Shown: positions 25,194-34,433, counted from the first letter of the stretch. The stretch: DNA of 64,000 bases from CAWGCA01 sp963820955 (GCA_963820955.1 CAWGCA010000047.1:203521-267520); one strand, 5' to 3'. A program made the numbers and translations. The notes: a model not told the origin generated them from the letters alone.

Positions 25194-26002
25194 GCCGTCT
25201 GCTCCTCACCCAGATAAGATGACCAATCTACGCTCTCGTCGCCAAAGACGAAGAAAAAGGGGTTCAGCAGGGGCGCCTTCGTGTTGTAGCGCAGGGGTTC
25301 CATATCGGTTTTGGTAATCCGTCCCCCTGCGGCCTCGACCACTGCCTGGGCAGCCGCGGTGTCCCATTCAGAGGTCAGCCCGAGCCGGGGATAGACATCC
25401 GCCTTGCCTTCCGCCACCAGGCAGATCTTGAGCGAACTGCCCATACTGACGATTTCGTGGTCGCCCAGATTGACCAGAAACTGCTTCAGGCTGTCACCGG
25501 CATGGGAACGGCTGCCTGCCACCTGCGCCGGTCGGCGCAACTTCGCCTGCACCTGGATTGGAACCGGCGCTTCGCCGCGCGCCTGCTTGAACGCCCCCTG
25601 ACCCCGCTGGCCGAAGTAGGTGAGGGCGGTGACCGGGACATAGACAACCCCCAGGACCGGTTCGTGCTGATCGATCAATGCGATGTTGACCGTAAACTCC
25701 CCGTTGCGTTTGATGAATTCGCGGGTGCCGTCCAGCGGATCGATGAGCCAGTAACATTGCCAGCTGCTGCGGGTTTCGAAAGGGATGTCGGCGGATTCTT
25801 CGGACAGCAGCGGAATATCAGGGGTCAGTTCGGCCAGTCGCTTCACGATGATTTTGTGCGCGGCCATGTCCGCCTCGGTGAGGGGGGACTTATCAGATTT
25901 CTCTTCAACCGAAAAATCGGTGTCGTAGATCGCGAGGATGGCCTCGCCGGCCTGGCGGGCGATATCGATAACGGCGTCGATGGAGATGGGTGCTTCAGTC
26001 AT
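25190..26002 (-). CDS. cysQ: 3'(2'),5'-bisphosphate nucleotidase CysQ
   Basis: A 270-residue inositol-monophosphatase-superfamily enzyme. The metal-site motifs are visible: SPLTEADMAAH, then LLSEESAD, then WLIDPLDGTREFIKRNGEFTVNIAL, and near the end EWDTAAAQAVVEAAGG. CysQ removes the 3'-phosphate from adenosine 3',5'-bisphosphate formed in sulfate assimilation. The start at MTEAPIS (26002) fits the family; the frame could run to 26080 but would enter the nudE gene. It lies between nudE and the tandem-thioredoxin gene in one minus-strand unit, so nucleotide clean-up genes are grouped. Confidence 0.93.
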   Translation of the reverse strand: MTEAPISIDAVIDIARQAGEAILAIYDTDFSVEEKSDKSPLTEADMAAHKIIVKRLAELTPDIPLLSEESADIPFETRSSWQCYWLIDPLDGTREFIKRNGEFTVNIALIDQHEPVLGVVYVPVTALTYFGQRGQGAFKQARGEAPVPIQVQAKLRRPAQVAGSRSHAGDSLKQFLVNLGDHEIVSMGSSLKICLVAEGKADVYPRLGLTSEWDTAAAQAVVEAAGGRITKTDMEPLRYNTKAPLLNPFFFVFGDESVDWSSYLGEEQTA

Positions 26003-26054
26003 GGCTTTCGGGGTCCTTGGTAATGTAATTTTCGGCCAGGTAGGACGGTAAGAT

Positions 26055-26603
26055 TCACGCCTTTTGCCGGATCCAGTCACGGATTATATAGAAAGCGGCG
26101 ATGGAGCGTGCTTCGGTGAAGTCCTGGCGCTGCAGCAGCCGGTCCAGGTCCGTCAGTTTCCAGGGTATCACTTCGATCGGTTCCGGCTCATCGCCCTCCA
26201 GCCGCTGGGGATAGAGTCCGCGTGCCAGCACGATGTGGCTGGCGTGATAGAGGTAGCCGGGTGCCAGGGTGACGGAACGGATCAGCTCCAGCTGGTTCGC
26301 CCCGTAACCAGTCTCTTCCTTGATCTCCCGGTTGGCCGCCTCCAGCGGCCCCTCGCCCTGTTCGATACTGCCCTTGGGAAAGGCCAGCTCATAGCGCTCC
26401 ATCCCGGCCGCGTACTCCCGGATCAACAGCAATGTGTCATCGTCCAGCAGAGGGACCACCAGCACTGCGCCCTGGGGGGAGCCGATGATGCGCTGATAGC
26501 GTCTGGTCGCGCCGTTGGAAAACTCCAGTTCCATCTCCTCGATTTGGAAGATACCTGTGTGGGTGATCGGGTGACGGGCGTGAACAACGGGTTTTTTCGG
26601 CAT
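26055..26603 (-). CDS. nudE: ADP compounds hydrolase NudE (Nudix)
   Basis: A 182-residue Nudix hydrolase. The Nudix box begins GSIEQGE and ends REIKEETGYG, giving the expected G-x5-E-x7-R-E-x-x-E-E-x-G pattern. NudE cleaves ADP-ribose, NADH and diadenosine polyphosphates. The N-terminus (FQIEEMELEFSNGATRRYQRI) and the partner gene support NudE rather than NudF: a YrfG-type nucleotidase lies divergently 52 bases away, as nudE and yrfG also adjoin in enterobacteria. It heads the minus-strand group nudE-cysQ-thioredoxin. Confidence 0.9.
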   Translation of the reverse strand: MPKKPVVHARHPITHTGIFQIEEMELEFSNGATRRYQRIIGSPQGAVLVVPLLDDDTLLLIREYAAGMERYELAFPKGSIEQGEGPLEAANREIKEETGYGANQLELIRSVTLAPGYLYHASHIVLARGLYPQRLEGDEPEPIEVIPWKLTDLDRLLQRQDFTEARSIAAFYIIRDWIRQKA

Positions 26604-26655
26604 ACGGGGTAATTCGGTATTGTCAGTGGCCAGGGGAACGCAGTAACTTTACCTG

Positions 26656-27333
26656 ATGATTGACTGGAACCAAATCGACCGGCTGTTCCTGGATATGGAT
26701 GGTACTCTGCTGGATCTGCATTTCGACAACCACTTCTGGCTGGAACATGTACCTAAGCGCTATGCCTCGGCCAGGGGGGTGTCCCTGGAACAGGCCAAGC
26801 AGGAGCTGTTAGGCCGCTACCGGAGTATCGAAGGTACCTTGGAGTGGTATTGTATCGACCATTGGAGCCGGGAACTGGGTCTGGACATCGCCCTGCTCAA
26901 GGAGGAGGTCGATCATCTGATCGCGGTGCATCCCCACGTGGAGTCGTTTCTAAATGCCATGCGCGGGTTGCAGAAAAGGGTGATCCTGGTGACCAACGCG
27001 CATCAGAAGTCCTTGACCCTGAAGCTGAACCGTACCCGGTTGGGACAGTATCTGGACGCCGTGGTCTGCGCCCATGATCTCGGTCTGCCCAAAGAAGACC
27101 CCGCCTTCTGGTCGCGGCTGCAACAGGTGGAGCCCTTCGACCGGCGGCGAACCCTGTTCGTTGACGACAATGCGGAGGTGTTGGGATCGGCAAGGGATTA
27201 CGGCATCCGCTGGCTGTTGCGGGTGCTCAGGCCCGATACACAGGGGGTGACGCGGGAGGCCGGCGGGTTTCAGGCCATTCATGATTTTTCGGAGATCCTG
27301 CCGGGAAATACCCTCACTTCCCCCAGGTCTTAA
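26656..27333 (+). CDS. yrfG: GMP/IMP nucleotidase, YrfG-type HAD hydrolase
   Basis: A 225-residue haloacid-dehalogenase phosphatase. Motif I is DMDGTLLD (nucleophile D18 by count of the DxD), motif II is VTNA, and motif III/IV lies in LFVDDNAEVL. The cap region and the position divergent to nudE match YrfG, which removes phosphate from GMP and IMP. The last 20 bases overlap the end of the convergent cysteine-cluster gene. The ribosome site is weak. Confidence 0.88.
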   Translation: MIDWNQIDRLFLDMDGTLLDLHFDNHFWLEHVPKRYASARGVSLEQAKQELLGRYRSIEGTLEWYCIDHWSRELGLDIALLKEEVDHLIAVHPHVESFLNAMRGLQKRVILVTNAHQKSLTLKLNRTRLGQYLDAVVCAHDLGLPKEDPAFWSRLQQVEPFDRRRTLFVDDNAEVLGSARDYGIRWLLRVLRPDTQGVTREAGGFQAIHDFSEILPGNTLTSPRS

Positions 27334-27688
27334 AGCGTTGCTGGCAATATTTCAGTAGTTCGCCGTAGCCACGAAAGTAGAGCTGAAAACCCTCTTCCGC
27401 CGGTTGGTCATATTCGCACCAGTCGTTGTCGTAGTCACGGCAGATCTGGGGCCGGTTCTCATAGATGGCGCAGGCGCCGTCAGGCTGGAGATGTTCGCAT
27501 CGCCCCTGGAACAGCAGGTACCATCCGCTGTCGTCCCGGTACAGCTCTACTCCCTGGTGGGAGACCTGCCACAGCAGGTGCTCGAATTCTGACTTGGAAC
27601 GGGGTGCGGCGCCCAGCGCTTCGGTGATGTAGCTGCAGCACTTGGAGCCGACGCAGCGGCTGCACTTGTTGTCTGCTGTTCTCGGCAT
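27314..27688 (-). CDS. YkgJ-family cysteine-cluster protein
   Basis: A 124-residue protein with an N-terminal CSRCVGSKCC cluster, a middle ...GRCEHL...CAIYENRPQICRDY and a further CEY, the layout of the YkgJ/CxxCxxCC family thought to hold zinc or an iron-sulfur centre. The biochemical role of the family is not settled. Its 3' end overlaps yrfG and its 5' end lies 24 bases from the end of rhlB on the same strand. Confidence 0.85.
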   Translation of the reverse strand: MPRTADNKCSRCVGSKCCSYITEALGAAPRSKSEFEHLLWQVSHQGVELYRDDSGWYLLFQGRCEHLQPDGACAIYENRPQICRDYDNDWCEYDQPAEEGFQLYFRGYGELLKYCQQRFKTWGK

Positions 27689-27712
27689 ACTCGTGTCAAC
27701 AGGCCCTAGGGC

Positions 27713-29077
27713 TTATTCGCTGCTTTCCGGTTTGCGGGGCCTGCGGCGGCGTTTCTTTCTTTCCCCCGTCTCCTGCGCGGCAGCGCCGGAGCTGGCGCTC
27801 TTTTCACTCCGTCGGTGTGTGGGCTTGCCGCTGCGTCGCCCCCCTCCTCGGCGGTGGTCGTCGCGCCTTGGTCTATCCACCCACACCCGGCTTTTCGGGT
27901 CCACCTCGGCCAGCAGTTCGTCAGTGACCTGTTTCATGGGAAGTTTGTGGCCGATATACGCCTCGATCTCTGGCAGGGAAAAGGAGTAGGTCTCACAGGC
28001 AAAACTGATGGCGTCGCCACTGGCACCAGCGCGGGCGGTGCGGCCGATGCGGTGCACGTAGTCTTCGGCATCTTCCGGCAGGTCGAAGTTGATGACATGG
28101 GTGACATCCGGGATATGCAGGCCCCGAGCGGCCACATCGGTGGCGACCAGCACCGGTAGTTCGCCGGCTTGAAACTGTTTAAGGAGACTCATCCGTTTTT
28201 TCTGCGGTACGTCGCCGGAGAGCACGGCGGCCTTGAATCCATTGCCCTCCAGAAAACCCCATACCCGGTCGGCACCCCGTTTGGTGTTGATAAAGATCAT
28301 GGTCCGGTGGGCATCCATCCGGCTCAGCAGGCCGATGAGCAAGGGGATCTTCTCTTCGTTGCCGGTCATGTAACAGGTCTGAACCACATTGTCTGCCGTT
28401 ACCCTGTCTGCCTCGATGGTGACCGCTTCCGGGTTGTTCATGTGTTCATAAGCGAGCTCCCTCACCCGGTAGGAGAGGGTGGCGGAGAAGAGCATCCCCA
28501 GCCGTTGATCCGGCGGCGGACAGCGGCGCAACAGGTAACGGATGTCCTTGATGAAGCCGAGGTCGAACATGCGGTCGGCCTCGTCCAGTATGATCACCTG
28601 AATGGCCTTCAGGTCGTAGACGTGCTGCTTGAAATAGTCGATCAAGCGCCCGGGGGTGCCGATCAGGATGTCTACCCCGGCCTGCAGCTGGTTGCGCTGC
28701 TGCTCATATCCGGTGCCGCCGAACACCAGCCCGAGGCGAAAGTCGGTGTACTTTCCGAGCAGTTCGGCATCCTTGTGGATCTGAATCGCCAATTCCCGGG
28801 TCGGGGCCACGATCAGGACACGGGGCTGGTTGGCCCGTCGTTTCTCATCCGCTGGCTGTGTCAGCAACCGTTGGAAGCTGGCGAGCAGGAAGGCGGCGGT
28901 CTTGCCGGTTCCGGTCTGCGCCTGGCCCGCGACATCCTGTCCATCGAGCAGGATGGGCAGGGTTTCGGCCTGGATCGGGGTGCAGTAGGAGAAGCCCGCA
29001 TCCTCTATGCCCCGGATCAGTTCCTCGGCCAATCCGAAGCCGTCAAATCTCGTATTTGTCAAATGTTTATCACTCAT
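27713..29077 (-). CDS. rhlB: ATP-dependent RNA helicase RhlB
   Basis: A 454-residue DEAD-box helicase with the Q motif (FSYCTPIQAETLP), Walker A AQTGTGKT, DEAD in ILDEADRMFDLGF, SAT in FSATLSYR and motif VI HRIGRTARAG. RhlB unwinds RNA for the degradosome. A basic, disordered C-terminal tail (about residues 395-454) should bind RNA. The identification rests on sequence and on the neighbours: trxA and rho lie divergently upstream, an order conserved in many gammaproteobacteria. Confidence 0.93.
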   Translation of the reverse strand: MSDKHLTNTRFDGFGLAEELIRGIEDAGFSYCTPIQAETLPILLDGQDVAGQAQTGTGKTAAFLLASFQRLLTQPADEKRRANQPRVLIVAPTRELAIQIHKDAELLGKYTDFRLGLVFGGTGYEQQRNQLQAGVDILIGTPGRLIDYFKQHVYDLKAIQVIILDEADRMFDLGFIKDIRYLLRRCPPPDQRLGMLFSATLSYRVRELAYEHMNNPEAVTIEADRVTADNVVQTCYMTGNEEKIPLLIGLLSRMDAHRTMIFINTKRGADRVWGFLEGNGFKAAVLSGDVPQKKRMSLLKQFQAGELPVLVATDVAARGLHIPDVTHVINFDLPEDAEDYVHRIGRTARAGASGDAISFACETYSFSLPEIEAYIGHKLPMKQVTDELLAEVDPKSRVWVDRPRRDDHRRGGGRRSGKPTHRRSEKSASSGAAAQETGERKKRRRRPRKPESSE

Positions 29078-29297
29078 GGCGCGCTAGGATACAGTAATTT
29101 CCTGGAGTTGGGGGCAACAATCGGAGGTTCGGGCTTGCAAAATGGACAATATTGGGATCAAATAAAAGGATATGTTTTCTGCCGGGTCTGAATTCAGCGC
29201 AAATTCCGCCCGCTATAACCCGAGAAAGACAGGAGCGCCGGTGCGGTTCCGCACATCCCGGTGAGCTACCCCGATTAGGTATTTTGGAGAGCCTCTA

Positions 29298-29624
29298 GTG
29301 AGCGAACAGATTGTTCATCTCAGCGATGATTCTTTCGAGACGGAAGTATTGAAATCCGGTCAGCCCGTGTTGGTCGACTACTGGGCAGAGTGGTGCGGCC
29401 CCTGCAAGATGATAGCGCCAGTGCTGGATGAGATCGCCGGGGAGTACGCCGGCAAGATAAAGGTGGCCAAGCTCAATATCGATGATAATCCGAATACGCC
29501 GCCCCGTTACGGTATCCGGGGCATCCCCACCCTGATGTTATTCAAGGATGGAGAAGTGGAGGCGACCAAAGTCGGCGCTGTTTCAAAGTCACAATTGACA
29601 GCCTTCATCGATAGTAACCTTTAA
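29298..29624 (+). CDS. trxA: Thioredoxin 1
   Basis: A 108-residue thioredoxin with the active site WCGPC (C33 and C36), a cis-proline in GIPTL, and normal length. It reduces disulphides in cytoplasmic proteins such as ribonucleotide reductase and Msr enzymes. TTTTGGAG precedes the ATG/GTG region; the start is a GTG giving SEQIVHL after the initiator. It lies between the divergent rhlB and rho, as in related genomes. A hairpin GTGCGG-TT-CCGCAC lies in the leader at about 29240-29254. Confidence 0.95.
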   Translation: MSEQIVHLSDDSFETEVLKSGQPVLVDYWAEWCGPCKMIAPVLDEIAGEYAGKIKVAKLNIDDNPNTPPRYGIRGIPTLMLFKDGEVEATKVGAVSKSQLTAFIDSNL

Positions 29625-29644
29625 CATGCTGTTCTAGTTTTTAC

Positions 29645-29672
29645 TGGACAGGCTTCGGGACAGTGCTAGAAT
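29645..29672 (+). promoter_or_regulatory. Likely sigma-70 promoter of rho
   Basis: TGGACA (29645-29650), a 16-base spacer, and an extended -10 TGCTAGAAT (29664-29672) lie in the 187-base trxA-rho gap. A palindrome CTCACGTGAG (29687-29696) follows near the expected transcript start and the long leader would suit rho autoregulation. Confidence 0.5.
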
Positions 29673-29811
29673 TCAAGGAGCTGGCACTCACGTGAGCGCC
29701 GAGCCTGATTGCTCACCCATTCCAGACCCGTATCCAAAACCTGAATCTACTGTCCGTTCCAGCGGGCACTTCCGGCCCGTTTCAACCAATTTTTCAAGTC
29801 AAAAAAACATC

Positions 29812-31068
29812 ATGAACCTCACCGAACTGAAGAAGATGCCAGTCTCCGACTTGGTCGAGCTGGCGCACTCAATGAATCTGGAAGGCATGGCACGGTCCCG
29901 CAAACAGGATCTGATTTTTGCTATTCTCAAGGCCCATGCCAAGAAAGGTGAGGATATCTACGGCGATGGTGTGCTGGAGATACTCCAGGACGGCTTCGGA
30001 TTTCTACGTGCCGCTGACAGCTCCTATTTGGCGGGACCGGACGATATCTACGTGTCGCCGAGTCAGATCCGCCGTTTTAATCTTCGCACCGGTGACACGA
30101 TTTCCGGCAAGATCCGCCCCCCCAAAGACAGCGAGCGTTATTTCGCCCTGCTCAAGGTCAGCGAAATCAACTATGACACGCCGGAGAACGCAAAAAACAA
30201 GATCCTGTTCGAGAACTTCACGCCCTTGTTCCCCAACGAGAAGTTCACCCTGGAGAAAGGCAACGGCAGCACCGAGGACATCACCGCCCGCACCATCGAG
30301 TTGTGCGCGCCCATCGGCAAGGGGCAGCGCGGCCTGATCGTCTCTCCCCCCAAGGCAGGCAAGACCATGCTGATGCAGAATATCGCTCAGTCCATCGGCC
30401 ACAACCATCCGGAGTGTTATCTGATCGTGTTGTTGATCGATGAGCGCCCGGAAGAGGTGACGGAGATGAAACGATCGGTGCGGGGAGAAGTGATCTCCTC
30501 CACCTTCGATGAACCCGCCGCCCGCCATGTGCAGGTGGCGGAGATGGTAATCGAGAAGGCCAAGCGGCTGGTGGAACATAAGAAGGACGTGGTCATTCTA
30601 CTCGACTCCATCACTCGTCTGGCGCGGGCTTACAACACCGTTATCCCCTCCTCCGGCAAGGTGTTGACCGGTGGCGTGGACGCCAACGCCCTGCACCGCC
30701 CGAAGCGCTTTTTCGGCGCCGCCCGCAACGTGGAGGAGGGTGGCAGCCTGACCATCATCGCCACTGCCCTGGTGGAGACAGGTTCCCGCATGGATGATGT
30801 GATCTACGAGGAGTTCAAGGGCACCGGCAACCTGGAGATTCATCTGGATCGGCGTATCGCCGAGAAGCGCATCTTTCCGGCGATTAACATCAACCGCTCG
30901 GGTACCCGCCGCGAAGACCTGCTGATGAAGCCGGACGATCTGCAGAAGATGTGGATCCTGCGCAAGATCCTTCATCCAATGGACGAATTGGCGGCCATGG
31001 AATTCCTGTTCGACAAGCTCAAGGTAACCAAGACCAACGGAGAGTTCTTCGATTCCATGAGGCGCTGA
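29812..31068 (+). CDS. rho: Transcription termination factor Rho
   Basis: A 418-residue protein, about the usual length. The N-terminal helical part begins MNLTELKKMPVSDLVELA, then the RNA-binding cold-shock-like fold with DGFGFLRA, the Walker A PPKAGKT, Walker B VVILLDSITRLARAYN and the C-terminal IDINRSGTRREDLL-like region. It is a hexameric RNA-dependent ATPase that ends transcription. I chose the ATG at 29812; the frame stays open to 29692 but that part lacks family similarity and is the leader. A terminator follows at 31092. Confidence 0.97.
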   Translation: MNLTELKKMPVSDLVELAHSMNLEGMARSRKQDLIFAILKAHAKKGEDIYGDGVLEILQDGFGFLRAADSSYLAGPDDIYVSPSQIRRFNLRTGDTISGKIRPPKDSERYFALLKVSEINYDTPENAKNKILFENFTPLFPNEKFTLEKGNGSTEDITARTIELCAPIGKGQRGLIVSPPKAGKTMLMQNIAQSIGHNHPECYLIVLLIDERPEEVTEMKRSVRGEVISSTFDEPAARHVQVAEMVIEKAKRLVEHKKDVVILLDSITRLARAYNTVIPSSGKVLTGGVDANALHRPKRFFGAARNVEEGGSLTIIATALVETGSRMDDVIYEEFKGTGNLEIHLDRRIAEKRIFPAININRSGTRREDLLMKPDDLQKMWILRKILHPMDELAAMEFLFDKLKVTKTNGEFFDSMRR

Positions 31069-31091
31069 GTTTGTCTTTGGTATTGCACTTG

Positions 31092-31127
31092 AAAAGGCCG
31101 TTACCGTTAAATGGAGCGGCCTTTTTT
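31092..31127 (+). terminator. Rho-independent terminator after rho
   Basis: AAAAGGCCG (31092-31100) pairs with CGGCCTTTT (31117-31125) around a 16-base loop, and T residues follow. It is about 24 bases after the rho stop codon. Confidence 0.85.
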
Positions 31128-31171
31128 CTGGCTTTTGATGCGGCCGTTGGGTGACGGGGGACGGATTTGCT

Positions 31172-31858
31172 ATGGGGCGTCTGGAGAAACCGAACAAGGC
31201 CATGATTCTGGCGGCCGGTCGGGGAAATCGCATGCGGCCGTTGACCGATGATACCCCCAAGCCCCTGCTGCAGGCGGGGGGCAAACCGCTGATTCACTAT
31301 CACCTGGAGGCCCTGGCCAAGGGGGGGGTTCGGGAGCTAGTGATCAACCACGCCCATCTGGGAGGGATGCTTGAGACAGCCCTGGGGAATGGCCTGCGCT
31401 GGGGACTCTCCATCCGTTATTCACCGGAGCCTGCAGGTGCCCTGGAAACCGGGGGTGGTATTTTTCACGCCCTGCCGATGCTGGGGGCGGGTCCTTTCAT
31501 GGTGATCAACGGAGATATCTGGACCGACTATGATTTCTCCAGGGCACTATGTCCTGAGGGGATGTTGGCTCATCTAGTCCTGGTGGACAATCCCTCTCAC
31601 AATCCGGCAGGGGATTTCCTGTTGCGGCAAGGACGGTTGTGTGAGCGGGAGGGGCCGCGTCTTACTTTCAGTGGTATCGGTTTGTATCGTGCGGAACTAT
31701 TCGCCGGTTGTGCAGAGGCGGCCTTTCCCCTGGCGCCGCTGCTCCGGCGTGCGATAGCATCCGGGCGGGTAAGCGCTGAACATTACCGGGGGCGCTGGGT
31801 CGATGTGGGAACACCAGAGCGTCTGGGCGAGTTGGACAGGCTGCTTTCCGCCGGATAA
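31172..31858 (+). CDS. murU: N-acetylmuramate alpha-1-phosphate uridylyltransferase, MurU type
   Basis: A 228-residue nucleotidyltransferase. It opens with MILAAGRGNRMRPLTDDTPKPLL, the nucleotide-binding signature, followed by VINGDIWTDYDF (metal aspartate) and a C-terminal RWVDVGTPERL. MurU-type enzymes make UDP-MurNAc in a peptidoglycan recycling path that avoids the fosfomycin-sensitive step. The usual partner kinase AmgK is not nearby, so a mannose-1-phosphate guanylyltransferase-like role is a less likely alternative. I chose the ATG at 31172; a GTG at 31151 is possible. The next gene starts 13 bases later. Confidence 0.78.
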   Translation: MGRLEKPNKAMILAAGRGNRMRPLTDDTPKPLLQAGGKPLIHYHLEALAKGGVRELVINHAHLGGMLETALGNGLRWGLSIRYSPEPAGALETGGGIFHALPMLGAGPFMVINGDIWTDYDFSRALCPEGMLAHLVLVDNPSHNPAGDFLLRQGRLCEREGPRLTFSGIGLYRAELFAGCAEAAFPLAPLLRRAIASGRVSAEHYRGRWVDVGTPERLGELDRLLSAG

Positions 31859-31870
31859 CAGGAGGCTGGC

Positions 31871-33286
31871 ATGGGTCAGGAGATCGCTGACAGCCATTTT
31901 ACGGCAGCGGATTTTGCGGAGTTTTCCGAGCGTCTGGCGCGGGAGACACAACTGCTGGGGGAGTGGCTGGAGCAGGGCGCATTTTCCGAAGGCGAGCATG
32001 TCGGTGGGTTCGAGCTGGAGGCCTGGCTGGTGGATCGGGAGTCGCGCCCGGCCCCGCTGAACCGACCGTTGCTCGATGCCCTGAACAATCCACTGGTGGT
32101 GCCTGAACTCGCCCGCTTCAATCTGGAGATCAACGGCAGCCCTCAGCGGCTGGAGGGCAAAGCCCTTAGTCGCCTGGCAGATGAACTCAGCACGACCTGG
32201 GGGGAGTGCAATCAGGCGGCAGCCGGTCTGGGTACGCGCCTGGCCATGATCGGGATACTGCCTACGGTGGAGGAACGGGATCTAACCGGTGACAACATGT
32301 CCCGACTCCAGCGCTACCTGGCGCTGGATGAGCAATTGGCCCACCTGCGCGGCGGCAGCCCTTTGCACATGGATATCTCCGGGCATGAGCGGCTCAGTTT
32401 TCAGCACGATGATGTGATGCTGGAGTCGGCGACTACCTCGTTTCAGATCCACCTCAAGGTCAATGCCAATCAGGCCGGGCGGTTTTACAACAGCGCCAAG
32501 ATTCTCTCTGCTCCGATGGTCGGATTGAGCGCAAATTCGCCCTATCTATTCGGCTTTGAGCTCTGGGATGAAACCCGTATCCCGCTGTTTGAACAGGCCA
32601 TTCGGGTAGGGGACAGCAATTTCACTAAGCGCGTAACCCTGGGCGTTCGCTATGTGGATACCATTTTTGATTGTTTCCAGGCGAATCTGGAGCGCTATCC
32701 CGTATTGTTGCCCCAGTTGATGCAGGAGCCGGAACGACTGCTACCGCATCTACGGCTGCACAACGGCACCATCTGGCGCTGGAATCGCCCGTTGGTAGGC
32801 TTTGACCAACGGGGTGTCCCCCACATCCGGATCGAGCATCGGGTGGTGCCGGCAGGCCCTTCGGTGGCCGACTCCATCGCCAACACCGCCCTCTATTTCG
32901 GTGCGGTCTGCGCCCTGGCCGGGCAGGCCGTTCCAGCAGAGCAAAGGCTGTCCTTCCCCCAGGCCCGGAAGAATTTTTACCAGTCTGCCCGCCACGGACT
33001 GGAAGCGCCGGTCGAATGGCTGGATGGTGAGCGAGGAAGGTTGGACGAGCTGTGCCGGGAACGGCTTCTGCCCCTGGCCCGCGACGGACTCGCAGCGCTT
33101 GGCATCGACCGTCAGGAGTCGGACTACTGGCTGGGGATCATCGCTGGGCGGTTGAAGTCCGGGCAGAATGGCGCCACCTGGCAACGTGCCTGGGTACGGC
33201 GCCACGGCCACGATATGGCGGCCCTGACCGAGGCCTATCTCGAGCGGCAGCAGAGTGGGCGACCGGTGCACGAGTGGACGCTATAA
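31871..33286 (+). CDS. GCS2-family glutamate-cysteine ligase-like enzyme
   Basis: A 471-residue protein of the carboxylate-amine ligase group: GGFELEAWLVD and FNLEINGSP are metal- and glutamate-binding segments, RIEHRVVPAGPS sits near the active site. It should join an amino acid amine to the gamma-carboxyl of glutamate with ATP. It differs from classic GshA. Its neighbour is an M14-type deacylase, a pair seen with RimK-like ligases, so the product may be a gamma-glutamyl or peptide-like compound rather than glutathione. AGGAGG precedes the ATG. Confidence 0.8.
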   Translation: MGQEIADSHFTAADFAEFSERLARETQLLGEWLEQGAFSEGEHVGGFELEAWLVDRESRPAPLNRPLLDALNNPLVVPELARFNLEINGSPQRLEGKALSRLADELSTTWGECNQAAAGLGTRLAMIGILPTVEERDLTGDNMSRLQRYLALDEQLAHLRGGSPLHMDISGHERLSFQHDDVMLESATTSFQIHLKVNANQAGRFYNSAKILSAPMVGLSANSPYLFGFELWDETRIPLFEQAIRVGDSNFTKRVTLGVRYVDTIFDCFQANLERYPVLLPQLMQEPERLLPHLRLHNGTIWRWNRPLVGFDQRGVPHIRIEHRVVPAGPSVADSIANTALYFGAVCALAGQAVPAEQRLSFPQARKNFYQSARHGLEAPVEWLDGERGRLDELCRERLLPLARDGLAALGIDRQESDYWLGIIAGRLKSGQNGATWQRAWVRRHGHDMAALTEAYLERQQSGRPVHEWTL

Positions 33287-33356
33287 TAAGCCGCTGTCAG
33301 TGGGTAAGGCGCGGTTGTGGGGATCTCTTGGTTTACAGCAGCAATAGCGGTTTTTT

Positions 33357-34397
33357 ATGTTACGGGAACTTGATCATCTGCCTGCCGGGCTGCTGAATCT
33401 GGAAGCGGCGCAACTGGAGGCCCGCCTGGGCGGGCCGACCCTGATCCATCTGCGCGGGCGACGGGAACAGCCGCTGCTGGTGTCGGTTTTGATGCACGGC
33501 AACGAGACCACCGGTTGGGAAGCAGTGCGCAGCCTGCTGAACAGGTACGAGGTTGGCGGCGGGGGCTTGGTTCTGCCTCGTTCCCTAAGCCTCTTCATCA
33601 GCAATGTCTCGGCGGCAGCGGCAGGCGTGCGCCGTCTGGATGGCCAGCCTGACTACAACCGGGTCTGGCCCGGCTGTGAAGACAGCGGAACCCCCGAGCA
33701 CGCGCTGATGCAGCAGGTGCTGGACATCATGCATGCTCGAGGGGTATTCGCCAGTGTGGATGTGCATAATAATACCGGCTTGAATCCCCACTACGCCTGC
33801 GTCAATGTGATTGACGACCGTTTTCTGCATCTGGCGACCATGTTCAGCCGCACCGTGGTCTACTTCATTCGGCCCTGCGGTGTACAGTCCCTGGCGATGT
33901 CGAAATACTGTCCGGCGGTGACCCTGGAGTGCGGAAAGCCGGGCCAGTCCCACGGGGTGGAGCATGCTGTCGAATATCTGAATGCCTGCCTGCATCTGGC
34001 TGAGCACCCGCGGCACCCGGTGGCGGCGCACGACATTGATCTGTTTCACACCGTCGCCATCGTCAAGGTGCCGGGCCGTTTGAGTTTCAGTTTTGGTGAT
34101 CCGGGAGTCGATATCCAGTTTGAGGACGATCTGGACTATCTCAACTTCCGAGAACTCCCGCGTGGTACCCCTTTGGGTCGGATTCAATCCGGTAACGGGA
34201 TTGGACTGGAAGTCTGTGACGAACAGGGGAGGGATGTCTCCGGCCGCTACTTCGAGGTTGATCAGGGGGAATTGAGGCTCAGGGTGCCGGTCATGCCCTC
34301 CATGCTGACCCGGGATCAGAGAGTGGTGCGTCAGGACTGTCTCTGCTATTTGATGGAGAGATATAACGATCACCTGGGCTTTCTCCGACAGGGGTAG
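33357..34397 (+). CDS. M14/succinylglutamate desuccinylase-aspartoacylase family enzyme
   Basis: A 346-residue zinc hydrolase. H47 and E50 in LMHGNETTG and the later DVHNNTG form the zinc site, and LECGKPG follows as in the AstE/aspartoacylase branch of the M14 carboxypeptidases. A C-terminal beta domain of about 100 residues follows the catalytic part. It should hydrolyse an amide or N-acyl bond of a small molecule. It follows the GCS2-like ligase by 70 bases and may act on that ligase's product, which is an inference. It ends 36 bases before the groESL promoter. Confidence 0.8.
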   Translation: MLRELDHLPAGLLNLEAAQLEARLGGPTLIHLRGRREQPLLVSVLMHGNETTGWEAVRSLLNRYEVGGGGLVLPRSLSLFISNVSAAAAGVRRLDGQPDYNRVWPGCEDSGTPEHALMQQVLDIMHARGVFASVDVHNNTGLNPHYACVNVIDDRFLHLATMFSRTVVYFIRPCGVQSLAMSKYCPAVTLECGKPGQSHGVEHAVEYLNACLHLAEHPRHPVAAHDIDLFHTVAIVKVPGRLSFSFGDPGVDIQFEDDLDYLNFRELPRGTPLGRIQSGNGIGLEVCDEQGRDVSGRYFEVDQGELRLRVPVMPSMLTRDQRVVRQDCLCYLMERYNDHLGFLRQG

Positions 34398-34433
34398 GAC
34401 ACCCCGCCATTTGAAATTTTCCGTTCCTCCCTC

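Noticed and set aside
29692..29811. An N-terminal 40-residue extension of Rho
   Set aside because: The extension is rich in P and S with no match to Rho, while the ATG at 29812 gives the normal length of 418; this is leader DNA.
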